Shown here piece after piece: positions 36,923-46,119 of a stretch of DNA of 64,000 bases (position 1 is its first letter; every line of letters starts with the position of its first letter). Where the stretch lies: positions 1 to 64,000 of the forward strand of contig USOU01000003.1 in assembly GCA_900556415.1 (NCBI GenBank), written 5' to 3'. Below the pieces are notes generated by a model that was not told where the DNA came from, ran no database searches, and was given only the letters and a program-made list of their open reading frames with translations. A program made the translations under genes and the position numbers. This DNA comes from an uncultured Collinsella sp. (GTDB lineage: Bacteria > Actinomycetota > Coriobacteriia > Coriobacteriales > Coriobacteriaceae).

Positions 36923-38590
36923 ATGCCTACTGACATCGAAATCGCACGTTCTGTTACGCCGCTGCCTATTACCGAGGTGGCCAAGAACGCCGGCGTCGAC
37001 GTTAAGCATCTGATTCCGTACGGCTTCGACAAGGCTAAGGTCGACTATTCCCTGCTCAACGAGCCGACCGACCACCAGGCCAAGCTTGTCCTCGTGACCG
37101 CTATCAATCCCACGCCCGCAGGCGAGGGCAAGACCACCACGACCATCGGCCTGGCCGACGGTCTGCGTCGTCGCGGCGTCAAGAGCGCCGTGGCCCTGCG
37201 CGAGCCTTCGCTCGGTCCCGTGTTTGGCGTGAAGGGCGGTGCCGCCGGTGGCGGTTGGGCTCAGGTCATCCCCATGGAGGACATCAACCTGCACTTTACC
37301 GGCGACTTCCATGCCATCGGTGCCGCCAACAACCTGCTGGCTGCCATGCTCGACAACCATATTCAGCAGGGCAACCAGCTCGGTATCGACGTTAAGCGCA
37401 TCACCTGGAAGCGCGTTGTCGACATGAACGACCGTCAGCTGCGCCATGTTATCGACGGCATTGGCGGCAAGGCCCAGGGCGTGCCGCGCGAGGATGGCTT
37501 CGACATCACTGTTGCCTCCGAGGTCATGGCAATCTTGTGCCTGTCCACGAGCATCAACGATCTTAAGGAGCGCCTGGGCGAGATTGTTGTCGGCTACAGC
37601 TTTGCCGGCGAGCCCGTCCGCGCTCGCGACCTTAAGGCTCAGGGTGCCATGGCGGCCCTGCTCAAGGATGCGCTCAAGCCCAATCTGGTGCAGACGCTCG
37701 AGGGTACGCCCGCGTTTGTCCACGGCGGCCCCTTCGCCAATATTGCCCACGGCTGCAACTCCATCATGGCCACCCGCATGGCCATGCGCTTTGGCGACGT
37801 CGCGATTACCGAGGCCGGTTTCGGCGCCGATCTGGGTGCCGAGAAATTTCTGGACATCAAGTGCCGCATGACGGGCGTTCGCCCCAGCGCTGTCGTGGTC
37901 GTCGCCACTGCCCGTGCGCTTAAGTACAACGGCGGTGTTGCCAAGGCCGACCTCAACGAGGAGAACCTCGAGGCCCTCAAGGCCGGTATGCCCAACCTGC
38001 TGCGTCACGTCGACAACATTCAGAATGTCTACGGTCTGCCCTGCGTAGTTGCCATCAACCGCTTCCCGACGGACACTGAGGCCGAACTCGAGCTCATCGA
38101 GTCCGAGTGCCAGAAGCTCGGTGTCAACGTTAAGCTGTCCGAGGTTTGGGCCAAGGGCGGCGAGGGCGCGCTCGACCTGGCCGATGAGGTCATGCGCCTG
38201 ATCGAGCAGCCGAGCGAGCTCAAGTTTGCCTACGAGGACGGTGCCGATGTGGCCGACGCCCTCGAGGCCGTTGCCACCAAGGTCTACCGCGCCGACGGCG
38301 TCGACTTTACGCCGGCTGCCAAGCGCCAGCTCGCCGAGCTGCGCGAGAACGGCTTTGGCAACCTGCCGGTGTGCGTGGCCAAGACGCAGTACAGCTTTAG
38401 CGACAACGCCAAGGCGCTGGGCGCTCCCGAGGGCTTCCGCATCACCGTGCGCGAGCTCAAGGTTTCCGCCGGTGCCCACTTTGTGGTCGCGCTGACCGGT
38501 AGCGTTCTGACCATGCCTGGCCTGCCCAAGGTTCCCGCGGCCGAGAACATCGACGTCGACAACGACGGCAACATCACCGGTCTGTTCTAG
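36923..38590 (+). CDS. fhs: Formate-tetrahydrofolate ligase
   Basis: A 555-residue enzyme that makes 10-formyl-THF from formate, THF and ATP. The P-loop [14 protein letters not shown] is near residues 66-79; [35 protein letters not shown] and [13 protein letters not shown] are family signatures. It feeds the same pool as FchA and FolD encoded at 62014-63503. AAAGGA lies 8 nt before the ATG. A possible -10 TATGCT is at 36877-36882. Codon bias is strong. Confidence 0.95.
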   Translation: MPTDIEIARSVTPLPITEVAKNAGVDVKHLIPYGFDKAKVDYSLLNEPTDHQAKLVLVTAINPTPAGEGKTTTTIGLADGLRRRGVKSAVALREPSLGPVFGVKGGAAGGGWAQVIPMEDINLHFTGDFHAIGAANNLLAAMLDNHIQQGNQLGIDVKRITWKRVVDMNDRQLRHVIDGIGGKAQGVPREDGFDITVASEVMAILCLSTSINDLKERLGEIVVGYSFAGEPVRARDLKAQGAMAALLKDALKPNLVQTLEGTPAFVHGGPFANIAHGCNSIMATRMAMRFGDVAITEAGFGADLGAEKFLDIKCRMTGVRPSAVVVVATARALKYNGGVAKADLNEENLEALKAGMPNLLRHVDNIQNVYGLPCVVAINRFPTDTEAELELIESECQKLGVNVKLSEVWAKGGEGALDLADEVMRLIEQPSELKFAYEDGADVADALEAVATKVYRADGVDFTPAAKRQLAELRENGFGNLPVCVAKTQYSFSDNAKALGAPEGFRITVRELKVSAGAHFVVALTGSVLTMPGLPKVPAAENIDVDNDGNITGLF

Positions 38591-38615
38591 GCCTGCTGCT
38601 CATAGCCGCTTGCCC

Positions 38616-38652
38616 GCCCCGCCGCGCCTACCAAGGCCCGGCGGGGCTTTTT
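38616..38652 (+). terminator. Terminator after fhs
   Basis: GCCCCGCCG and CGGCGGGGC form a 9-bp stem followed by TTTTT. Confidence 0.9.
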
Positions 38653-38672
38653 CCTCCGTCCCCAAGGGATCA
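38651..38672. repeat. Dispersed intergenic word repeat (short copy)
   Basis: TTCCTCCGTCCCCAAGGGAT repeats the core word of 5206-5234 and, reversed, of 17482-17500. Confidence 0.5.
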
Positions 38673-38782
38673 TTTTTTTGCGGCGGCAATGTTGCGCAAC
38701 AAGAATGGGGATTTCTCCCGTACGGTGTAGTTGGAAGAACTGCGCGGGCGCATTGCGGCTGCGGCGAGAGACGGGAGATGCG

Positions 38783-40819
38783 ATGTATTGCACCAAGTGT
38801 GGAGCTCAAATACCCGACGGCTCCACGTTTTGCACGAGCTGCGGGGCTCGCGTGGGCGGAGCTGAGGGCCAGGCGGAGCCTGTGGCGTTTCCGGTGGAGG
38901 ACGCGACGGCGGCCGCTCCTGCGGGACAGCACGTTCCTCAGGGTGCCTCGGCTCATATGGCGGCGCAGTCTCGTTATGAGGAGCCTATGACCGAGCCTGC
39001 TGAGGCCGCTCAACCGTTTGTTCCGACGCCGCAGCCCAAGAAGCCCAAGCACAAGGGCCGTATCGTCGCTGCCGTTCTCGGCGGTGTTGCCGTTGTCGCC
39101 ATTGTCGCCGCTATCGTGATTGTGCCGCGTATTGGCGCGTCGTCCGAGGTAACTTCGGGTGGCAAGGGCTATGTTGTCTGTGCATGCGAGACCAAGATTC
39201 TGCCCAAGAACAGCAAGGGCAAAAAGCTTAAGAGCTATACCGTCGAGCTGGCGCCTGCGAATGGCAAGGGCAAGAGCCACACCATCAAGGTCGATGGCGA
39301 GGACGGCTTTGCCATGGAGGACTTTGGCGAGCTGCCCGATCAGAAGTACCAGATGACCATCACCTCGGGCAAGGGCAAAAAGAAGAGCACGACCACCATG
39401 AAGGTCGACTATACCAAGGAAGGCTCGGACGCCCCTAAGAACGTTGAGCTCACACAGTCCAAGAAGGAGGCCAAGGCTTCTGCCAAGGCGGCGGTCAAGA
39501 CGGCAAACGAGCTGTTCACCGACAAGATCCTCGAGTACCAGAAAAAGTACGGCGAGGGCGAGGCTGTCGAGATTGATGATTCTTCGATGTTTGGAACACA
39601 GGGTGTTGCCTACGCTAAACTCATCGATTTTGACGGCGATGGCCAGGACGAACTGCTGATTGAGTACTCTGACGAGCCGATTGAAAACGACAATGGCGCC
39701 ACTGCTGCCAAGGTAGAGGTCTGGGCTTATCGCGATGGTGGGATTGAGGAGGTATACGAGCCCGATACTCTGGTCTACACCATGTGTGCCGGCGTCTCGC
39801 TTCGCGTGTGCGAATACGATGGCACCTATGGATTCAAACGGTATCTGCATGATGGGGAGACAATTAATTTCAAAGAAGTCCCTGATGGCTTTAACCAATC
39901 CCATGATGGCTACGAGTGCGAATTCAACGCCTATGACGGCAAATCATTTAGCGCCATTGTTGGCCCTGCGTCGATTGACGATTCGAAGGTGAAAGACATC
40001 AATGAAGTACGTGAGTTTGACGCTGAGTTGTTCAGCAGCGAGGAAGTTGTAGCAAAAAGCATCGCAACGGTGGCCACGACGCTGGAGCAGCTGAAGTCGA
40101 AGGACGCTGGCGATGATGCGCAGGTGGGCTACGAGGCCGTTTCTGCCACGCAGGATGTTGACTTTACGGCTGCGGTTGGCGAAGGCCCGCTGAATCCGTC
40201 CCCCGATGACACGTGCCAGATCACGGCTACGTGGACCTATCCCCAGGTGAAGGGCCAGGGCGTGGGTGTCGCCAAGTTTAACAAGGATATGGTCCAGCTC
40301 GTTGCGGATACGCTCGATGCGAGCAAGCAGGCCTCGATGGATGACGAGGACAGCCGCGTGACCATGATGTATACCGCCGAGATTGTCTCGATCGATGGCG
40401 ACATCGCCTGCGTGCGCACGTTTACCGACAGCTATCAACCTCCGTATCGATCGGAACGGGTGACGAGGTCGGCGTACTACAACCTCAAGACGGGTGAGCA
40501 GGTTTCGCTCGAGGACTCGCTTGCGCAGCACGGGCTCTCGTTCGATACCCTCAAGAGTGAGGCCAAGCAGGCAATTAAGACGGCAAAGCCGGATATGGAC
40601 TCTGTGTCCGAAGACAACATCGACGATGACGATAACTACACCGAGGACCATTTCTACTACGACGGCAAGGGCTATATCGTTGTCCTCGATACTGGCGAGT
40701 TTGACTGCATGGCATGGGATACGCACGACTTGGTTGCGCACGCATTCGACTCGAGCTATTCCAGTGGTCAGGACGTGACGCCCGAGCGAGCCAGGGCTAC
40801 GTACGTACCCAATGAGTAA
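38783..40819 (+). CDS. Zinc-ribbon membrane protein with a DUF3298/RsiV-like extracytoplasmic domain
   Basis: A 678-residue protein. The first 25 residues form a double-CxxC zinc ribbon (YCTKCGAQIPDG, FCTSCGARVGG). A Pro/Ala linker and KPKHKGR lead to one membrane helix (IVAAVLGGVAVVAIVAAIVI, about 95-116), so most of the protein lies outside the cell. DFDGDGQDELLIEY is a calcium-binding FG-GAP/EF-like turn. The C-terminal region (TWTYPQVKGQ to YYNLKTGEQVSLEDSL and FYYDGKGYIVV) resembles DUF3298 domains as in RsiV anti-sigma factors. The start follows GGGAG. A smaller protein of the same design is at 60989-61828. Function unknown. Confidence 0.75.
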   Translation: MYCTKCGAQIPDGSTFCTSCGARVGGAEGQAEPVAFPVEDATAAAPAGQHVPQGASAHMAAQSRYEEPMTEPAEAAQPFVPTPQPKKPKHKGRIVAAVLGGVAVVAIVAAIVIVPRIGASSEVTSGGKGYVVCACETKILPKNSKGKKLKSYTVELAPANGKGKSHTIKVDGEDGFAMEDFGELPDQKYQMTITSGKGKKKSTTTMKVDYTKEGSDAPKNVELTQSKKEAKASAKAAVKTANELFTDKILEYQKKYGEGEAVEIDDSSMFGTQGVAYAKLIDFDGDGQDELLIEYSDEPIENDNGATAAKVEVWAYRDGGIEEVYEPDTLVYTMCAGVSLRVCEYDGTYGFKRYLHDGETINFKEVPDGFNQSHDGYECEFNAYDGKSFSAIVGPASIDDSKVKDINEVREFDAELFSSEEVVAKSIATVATTLEQLKSKDAGDDAQVGYEAVSATQDVDFTAAVGEGPLNPSPDDTCQITATWTYPQVKGQGVGVAKFNKDMVQLVADTLDASKQASMDDEDSRVTMMYTAEIVSIDGDIACVRTFTDSYQPPYRSERVTRSAYYNLKTGEQVSLEDSLAQHGLSFDTLKSEAKQAIKTAKPDMDSVSEDNIDDDDNYTEDHFYYDGKGYIVVLDTGEFDCMAWDTHDLVAHAFDSSYSSGQDVTPERARATYVPNE

Positions 40820-40846
40820 GGTGGACCGCGAGGGATAAATTGAACT

Positions 40847-40887
40847 GTCCCCGGTGGCGCAAAACGCAGCGTCGCCGGGGACTTTTT
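40847..40887 (+). terminator. Terminator after the zinc-ribbon membrane protein gene
   Basis: GTCCCCGGTGGCG pairs with CGTCGCCGGGGAC and is followed by TTTTT. Confidence 0.85.
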
Positions 40888-40938
40888 GATGCAAATTGGC
40901 TCCGAACCAAGCTATCTGGGCCAGCCACGCCACGAAAA

Positions 40939-41078
40939 GCGCCCATCTACTACGTTTACCAGGGTTGGACCGACCATGGAGCGTTTTTTAACAATGCGGC
41001 AAGACGTTTACCTGCGGTTTTGTTAACACAAATATGGCTATGGTTGGCACTCTTGGGTTAAACGTAGTAGATGGGCGC
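40939..41078. repeat. MITE-like element with 20-bp perfect terminal inverted repeats
   Basis: GCGCCCATCTACTACGTTTA (40939-40958) and its exact reverse complement (41059-41078) bound a 140-bp unit. Inner segments also pair (TTAACAA with TTGTTAA; CCAGGGTTGG with the CCAACC side). There is no coding frame inside. ATTTTTT follows the right end, so transcripts could also stop here. Confidence 0.7.
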
Positions 41079-41109
41079 ATTTTTTGGTGCACGGCCCAAG
41101 AAGAGGTCG

Positions 41110-41346
41110 TTAGCCGCGCTGAAGGCCGAAGAGTTTAGCGTTGCGCTCGGCGACCATCATGTTGATATCGGCGATTTCCATCTCGCCGTCAATGTAGGGC
41201 TGGTAGGTGCCATATGGATCGCCGGCTCCCAAGCTGCAGCTTCCGCAGTTGTCGCAGCTGCCGTTGCCGCAGCCAGCGAGTGCCAGCTTAATGATCTCCT
41301 CGCGCTCGGCGCGCGTTGTGTCCTTGATGAGCTTGCTTTTTGCCAT
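41110..41346 (-). CDS. Small Cys-rich protein of unknown function
   Basis: A 78-residue cytoplasmic protein with a compact Cys cluster CGNGSCDNCGSC (four Cys in 12 residues) after an amphipathic helix rich in Glu and Arg. The cluster suggests a bound metal or Fe-S site. The start at 41346 follows GAGGA by about 8 nt; the longer frame to 41418 lacks a ribosome binding site. I do not recognise the family. Confidence 0.65.
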   Translation of the reverse strand: MAKSKLIKDTTRAEREEIIKLALAGCGNGSCDNCGSCSLGAGDPYGTYQPYIDGEMEIADINMMVAERNAKLFGLQRG

Positions 41347-41484
41347 GACATATCCTCGATTCGCTTGTGACCGTCGGCCGCGCATGTCTTGTAGATACCG
41401 ACGAGCTTTGCCCATCATAGACTTTTGCGCGGGTAGAATGCATGGATAACTTGATGCTTACAGGCGACGGAAAGGAATCGTTGC

Positions 41485-42441
41485 ATGGACCAGGATAAGA
41501 CGACCGTAATGGGTGGCTACGGCTCCCCGCGGACGGGCAATGGCGCCGATGAGACCCGCGTTGTGCCGAATCCCGGCTACGCTGCCCCCGATACGACGCA
41601 GGCGTCGGCCGATCCCACGCGCGTTGTGAATTACGGAAACGCAGCGCAGGACCCGTATGGTGTCTCGTCGCAGAGCCCCTACGGCAACGCGGCAGCAGAC
41701 CCTTATGATGACCTGCTGCAAAATCCCATTCCGCAACCTCAGCAGACGACATATATGCCGCGCACGGCACAGCCGCGCTACGAGTCGCGCGACCGATATG
41801 CGCGCGAGCCGTATCGTGAGTATCCCAAGTCCATCCCCCAGTATGGCGAGGACGAGGAGAAGAAGCCTTCGCGTTCGTCGGGCGTGATCAAGAAAATCCT
41901 GATCGTGCTGGCGATCTTCTTTGCCTTGTCGGTTGTGTTTGCCATTGTGTCGGGCATGCTCAACAAGCGGGACGCCACGACTGATACCACGGCCGAGCAG
42001 ACCGAGACTACCCAGTCCGGCACCGTCGACCTGAGCGATATCCCGGGACAGTATTGGTCTAACGCCAAGAAACTCCTCAAGTCGCGCGGGGCCGATCTTT
42101 CGAATGCCGTGATCCTGACCGATGATGGCTCAACACCTGTTGTCGACGCCAACTGGGTCGTAACGTCTGCCTACTATAACGACAACGGTAACCTCGAGAT
42201 TCAGCTCACGCGCAAGGGCAGCTCGTCGGGTAATGCGTCCGGCGACCAGGGCGGCGCGGACAGCTCGAGCTCCAACACGCTGGAGGACCTGAGCAACAAG
42301 GCCCAGGAGCTTGGGGACAAGGCCCAAGAGCTGGGCGACACGGCTCAGAATCTCGGCGATACCGCACAGAACCTGGGCGATATGGCAACGAACGCCTGGG
42401 ATGCCCTGCAAAATGGCATTTCGGGCGCGCAGGGGAACTAG
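41485..42441 (+). CDS. Single-pass membrane protein with disordered N-terminus and C-terminal heptads
   Basis: A 318-residue protein, not recognised. Residues 1-130 are polar and low-complexity with repeats around NPGY, DPYG and DETRVV. KKILIVLAIFFALSVVFAIV (about 133-152) is the only membrane helix. A small folded part (DIPGQYWSNAKKLLKSRGAD to NLEIQLTRKG) follows and may be PASTA-like. The C-terminus has four near-exact seven-residue repeats of the form AQxLGDx, likely a coiled coil. GGAAAGG lies upstream of the ATG. Confidence 0.7.
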   Translation: MDQDKTTVMGGYGSPRTGNGADETRVVPNPGYAAPDTTQASADPTRVVNYGNAAQDPYGVSSQSPYGNAAADPYDDLLQNPIPQPQQTTYMPRTAQPRYESRDRYAREPYREYPKSIPQYGEDEEKKPSRSSGVIKKILIVLAIFFALSVVFAIVSGMLNKRDATTDTTAEQTETTQSGTVDLSDIPGQYWSNAKKLLKSRGADLSNAVILTDDGSTPVVDANWVVTSAYYNDNGNLEIQLTRKGSSSGNASGDQGGADSSSSNTLEDLSNKAQELGDKAQELGDTAQNLGDTAQNLGDMATNAWDALQNGISGAQGN

Positions 42442-42479
42442 CGGTCGAGCGGCTAGAGCCTTAGCAGTTCAAACAAAAA

Positions 42480-42543
42480 CGGGATGCAGGATCGTGTGAC
42501 CGGGCGCGTAGGCGCGTTGGTCGGCGGTCCTGCGTCCCGTTTT
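42480..42543 (+). terminator. Branched terminator hairpin between convergent genes
   Basis: CGGGATGCAGGA pairs with TCCTGCGTCCCG, with an inner GACC...GGTC hairpin, followed by TTTT. Confidence 0.7.
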
Positions 42544-42551
42544 GCTGTCGA

Positions 42552-43733
42552 TTACAGCTGCTCGGCCGGACGGTCGGGCGAGCTGAAGCCCGAGTCAAAT
42601 GTGACGACGCACGAGGCATCGGGCCGGCGCTCGTGCACGATGCGCGTGACGAGCTTCAGCAGCTCCTCGTCGGATATGTCAAAGCCGTCGGGACGCACCA
42701 GGTCAAACGAAACGAACCCGTCGTGCTCGTGCAGGTCGTGGATGGAGAGCGCGGGGTCGATTTGCGCTATGCCGCGCTTGACCCAGCCACGCAGGTCGTC
42801 GCCGGTGGTGACGATGGGGTCGCAGTGCAGCGTGATGCCGATGCCCATCTGCCGTTTGATATCGTGCTCGATGGTGTCCAGAATCTCATGGTGCTCAAAC
42901 GCATCGCCCTCGCCGGGCATTTCCACGTGTGCGCTGGCAAATTGCCGACCGGGGCCGTAGTCGTGCACCATCAGGTCGTGCGTGCCTAGGACCTGCGGAT
43001 ACGACATGATCTTGTCGCGGATTGCCTGGACGAGCTTGGGGTCGGGCGCTTGCCCCAACAGCGGGCTGATGGCGTCGCGCACCAGGCCCATGCCGCTGAT
43101 GCAGATGAAGATGCCCACGCCCAGGCCTGCCCAGCCATCGAGGTCAAAGCTGGTCGTCTGCGAAATAAGCGCTGCGGCTAGGACCGAGGCCGAGGTAATG
43201 ACGTCGTTTTTGGAATCCTGCGCCGTGGCGATAAGCGTCTCGGAATCGATGCGGTTGCCCAGCGTGCGGTTGAACGCCGCCATCCAAAACTTGACGAGCA
43301 TGGACAGGACAAGGGCTGCCATGGAGAGCGCCGAATACGCGGTGGGGGAGGGCTTGATGATCTTGGTGACCGACTCCAGGATCAGGTTGATGCTGACGGC
43401 GCAAACGAGAACGGCGACAAACAAGCCGGCGAGGTACTCGTAGCGGCCGTGACCATAGGGGTGCCCCTCGTCGGCCGGGCGGCTGGCAAGGCGGAATCCG
43501 AGCAGGCTTACGATGTTGCTCGAGGCGTCGGAAAGGTTGTTGAAGGCATCGGCGATAAGCGAGACGGAGCCCGCGAGCAGACCAGCTATGCCCTTGGCCA
43601 GGCACAGCGTGATGTTGAGGCCGATGCAGATGAGGCTTGCGGCAAAACCCGCGTTGGTGCGGCAGGAGGTATCGACCGGCTCGCTTTCGCTGCCGGGAAC
43701 AAGCGTATGTACCAGCCGATTTACAAATAGCAT
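42552..43733 (-). CDS. Cation diffusion facilitator (CDF) family transporter
   Basis: A 393-residue metal/proton antiporter. Six hydrophobic segments are visible, and the metal-site pairs are SLIADAFNNLSDASSN in helix 2 and ATAQDSKNDVITS in helix 5. PADEGHPYGHGRYEYLAG is the signature loop between helices 2 and 3. The cytoplasmic C-terminal domain is long, with GPGRQFASAHVEMPG as the dimerisation region and an extra stretch containing SIHDLHEHDGF. Zn, Mn or Fe could be exported; the sequence does not decide. The start at 43733 follows GAGGAG. Confidence 0.9.
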   Translation of the reverse strand: MLFVNRLVHTLVPGSESEPVDTSCRTNAGFAASLICIGLNITLCLAKGIAGLLAGSVSLIADAFNNLSDASSNIVSLLGFRLASRPADEGHPYGHGRYEYLAGLFVAVLVCAVSINLILESVTKIIKPSPTAYSALSMAALVLSMLVKFWMAAFNRTLGNRIDSETLIATAQDSKNDVITSASVLAAALISQTTSFDLDGWAGLGVGIFICISGMGLVRDAISPLLGQAPDPKLVQAIRDKIMSYPQVLGTHDLMVHDYGPGRQFASAHVEMPGEGDAFEHHEILDTIEHDIKRQMGIGITLHCDPIVTTGDDLRGWVKRGIAQIDPALSIHDLHEHDGFVSFDLVRPDGFDISDEELLKLVTRIVHERRPDASCVVTFDSGFSSPDRPAEQL

Positions 43734-43945
43734 GGCGTATCTCCTCGCATTCTTATTAAGGGGATAGTGTAGCTCGCACAGACGCAACGTGTACTGATGC
43801 TCAGAAAATGCAGCAATGGTCTGCCGGCGCTAACGGGCGCGAGGCGGAGGGGGACGACTGCCCGCGCCTTCGAGTTCACTGCGCCTTCCCGTCCGACCGA
43901 GTGCTCCATTTTGGGCCACATGGGTATGGGCACGCGCCGATTTGC

Positions 43946-43964
43946 TCGACATACTTAATGTCGA
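43946..43964 (+). promoter_or_regulatory. Short palindrome upstream of the zinc-ribbon gene
   Basis: TCGACAT and ATGTCGA flank a 5-nt spacer, 28 bp before the ATG at 43992. It could be an operator or small RNA hairpin. The rest of 43734-43945 shows no gene. Confidence 0.4.
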
Positions 43965-43991
43965 CAGCCCTGTGCAAAGGAGGACGTTTCC

Positions 43992-45329
43992 ATGGACGAG
44001 ATGTTTGCCATTAAATGCCAAAACTGCGGCGGCCCCATGTATTCGCACCAGGCAAAGCGCAGCTTTGAGTGCGCCTATTGCGAAACGGTTATTCCGTGGC
44101 AAGCGGACGCCGGGGAGCCCAAGAGCGCGCTAGGTATCCGTCATACGCCGCTGACGGTGGTTGACGGGCTGCTCAAGCTCACGCACGTTTCGCAGCTCGA
44201 GCGCCCAGAGGACCCGGACTGGTATTTCTTCAATTCGCACTGGCGCAATCAGTCGGTTCTGGAGCATCTGCTGTGGGAAGATCGCGGAACGGCGCAGGAG
44301 TTCCAAGAGGCGACGCACGTGGGCATTCCCTGTCCCTTCTGCGGTGCGTTCTTTGAGGGGTCATCGACCCAGCGCGTGTTTGAGTGCCCGTCGTGCGGCA
44401 ACAAGATTGGCGTGGCCGACCTGCTCAAGCCGGGGACGTTTAGCAAGCGCCTGACCATGGGCGTTGGCGCCGAGTACGTGCCTGAGCAGGGTATTCCCTG
44501 CGAGATAACGCCGCAGCAGGCGCGTGCCAACGCGCTGCAGCTGGTGCGCCAGTACCCCGATGCCTTTGCCGGGCACGACGTGGAGGACGCGATTCAAAAT
44601 GACATGATGCTCTTCTATTTCCCCATGGCGCTGGCGGACCTGCGCATGATGGCATCCTTCCCGGGCAAGGGTCTGAGCAAGGAGACCCTGGTGTACTACG
44701 AGGTGCTCGACTGGGCGTATCCGCGGGCAAACTACCTGGACGTTCGCCTTTTGGGCATTTTGGAGCCGTGGGACTTTGCCAAGGTTGGGCCGTTCGATCC
44801 CGCTATGCAGGAAGGCGACTTCCGCGTCGTTTCCGTCGATGCGTCCACCAAGGACCAGGTGGTCATTGATAAGTTGGCGCTCGATATTGCCGGCAACGAT
44901 GCCGAGGCGGTGCTGGGGCTCAATAAAAAGAGCATCCGCGCCTGGGCGCGCAAGGCCCGCAAGCATAAGGACGGTCTGGTGATGGTGCCGGTCTACTTTA
45001 TCGATCGCCCAGCGTCGGATAGCCGCGATGGCGAGCAGGTGCGCATCGCCGTGAACGGCCAGACGGGTCGCGCGGCCGCGGTGGTGTTTAGCGACAAACG
45101 CGAGACACATGTGGTGGCGCCGCTCAACCCCAACGTGATGCTGTCGAGCGAAAGCACCGTGCACGCTACGCCCATCGAGGTCAAATACGTTAAATCGCCC
45201 TTCCTATACCAGATCGTGCGCCGTGGAGGCGGCGAGCAACCGCGTCAGGCGGCGGCAGCCGCCGAGGGTTCCTACCGAGAAGAAAAGCCCAAACGCAAGG
45301 GTTTGTTTGGCGCGATATTTGGTAAGTAG
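43992..45329 (+). CDS. TFIIB-type zinc-ribbon protein of unknown function
   Basis: A 445-residue soluble protein. Two zinc ribbons come first: FAIKCQNCGGPM with FECAYCETVI (residues about 6-36), and IPCPFCGAFF with FECPSCGNKIG (about 115-140). The remaining 300 residues are mixed alpha/beta with no catalytic motif that I recognise, ending in a basic tail (EEKPKRKGLFGAIFGK). Proteins of this type often sit beside virus-like or TerD/SPFH genes, but none are here. AAAGGAGG lies upstream of the ATG. Confidence 0.7.
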   Translation: MDEMFAIKCQNCGGPMYSHQAKRSFECAYCETVIPWQADAGEPKSALGIRHTPLTVVDGLLKLTHVSQLERPEDPDWYFFNSHWRNQSVLEHLLWEDRGTAQEFQEATHVGIPCPFCGAFFEGSSTQRVFECPSCGNKIGVADLLKPGTFSKRLTMGVGAEYVPEQGIPCEITPQQARANALQLVRQYPDAFAGHDVEDAIQNDMMLFYFPMALADLRMMASFPGKGLSKETLVYYEVLDWAYPRANYLDVRLLGILEPWDFAKVGPFDPAMQEGDFRVVSVDASTKDQVVIDKLALDIAGNDAEAVLGLNKKSIRAWARKARKHKDGLVMVPVYFIDRPASDSRDGEQVRIAVNGQTGRAAAVVFSDKRETHVVAPLNPNVMLSSESTVHATPIEVKYVKSPFLYQIVRRGGGEQPRQAAAAAEGSYREEKPKRKGLFGAIFGK

Positions 45330-45349
45330 GGGAGTGGCACTGGTTAGCC

Positions 45350-45982
45350 TTATGACGCGATAGCTAGGGGCACGGGGCGGCTCGCAGGGGTGCGGGCCGC
45401 CCCGTATTTGTGCGGCGAGACATGGCGTCCGAGCTGCCGTAGAGACTTAGCTAAATGGCTATTTAGCTGCGTAAGATTGACCTTCGAGACATCGATTTCG
45501 CCTGACATGAGTTTAGGGAGAAGGGCGTCGCGGAGTGCGGCAAGCAGTTCATTTTCAATCGCATTTGCGCAAATCGCTGAATAGTATGGCTGAAGCTGGT
45601 CGTCAAAAGCGTGCAGACTTTCTTTTGGAGGAATCGGAACCGGAAGGGCATTAAGAATCTTTGTGGTCATACTAGGAACGGCTGAACCAGAATTCATGGA
45701 TGCCAGATCGAGTCGCTTGATGAACTGATATGCGTACTTTGCAACGTTGGGGCTTTTAGGCACTGCATAGAACATCGTGTCTACCGTCCAAAACTTTTCT
45801 CTAACATACATGACATTATTCAACGAACCCTTTCTTGGAACCAGGACAGATTCACCGCTATAGAGAAAGCGATCGACGGAACGCATATAGCCACCGGAGC
45901 CATAAACGGGGATATTTCCATCATTAAGTTTTTTGTGATCCTTGCCATACCTGATCTCAAGTAGATCCTCCAGCGTGCCCAT
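45350..45982 (-). CDS. hsdS: Silent hsdS half-cassette (second TRD) of the Type I R-M inversion system
   Basis: The frame encodes one target recognition domain (TLEDLLEIRYGKDHKKLN, PVYGSGGYMRS) and the conserved HsdS repeat (LAALRDALLPKLMSGEID, VSKVNLTQLNSHL). It is open further upstream: from 46060 it reads VNGYLVKACDVLYSNYTAG into MGTLEDL, so the true cassette runs from the site at 46045-46060 to the site at 45451-45466. The last 33 residues after LNSHL are foreign and run over the terminator of the neighbouring gene. No promoter or ribosome binding site serves it, so it should be silent until recombined behind an N-terminal half. Confidence 0.8.
   Translation of the reverse strand: MGTLEDLLEIRYGKDHKKLNDGNIPVYGSGGYMRSVDRFLYSGESVLVPRKGSLNNVMYVREKFWTVDTMFYAVPKSPNVAKYAYQFIKRLDLASMNSGSAVPSMTTKILNALPVPIPPKESLHAFDDQLQPYYSAICANAIENELLAALRDALLPKLMSGEIDVSKVNLTQLNSHLAKSLRQLGRHVSPHKYGAARTPASRPVPLAIAS
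45372..45409 (+). terminator. Terminator after the TFIIB-type zinc-ribbon gene
   Basis: ACGGGGCGGC and GCCGCCCCGT form a 10-bp stem with a GC-rich loop; the tail ATTTG is short. Confidence 0.6.
45451..45466 (+). repeat. Inversion site a
   Basis: CTAAATGGCTATTTAG, extended to AGCTAAATGGCTATTTAGCT. On the minus strand it encodes LNSHL at residues 173-177 of the silent cassette. Confidence 0.8.
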
Positions 45983-46044
45983 TGGCCACTCTGCAGCTTG
46001 TTCGCCAGCCGTATAGTTTGAATACAGAACGTCGCATGCCTTTA

Positions 46045-46060
46045 CTAAATAGCCATTTAC
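46045..46060 (-). repeat. Inversion site b
   Basis: CTAAATAGCCATTTAC on the plus strand (one base differs from the others), inverted relative to site a. On the minus strand it encodes NGYL in frame with the silent cassette; it lies 60 bp upstream of the likely recombinase start. Confidence 0.75.
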
Positions 46061-46119
46061 TTCACTATGTACAACGCGCCGTCCACACTGTGGCTATCGT
46101 ACTCGACGAAAGGAACAGC

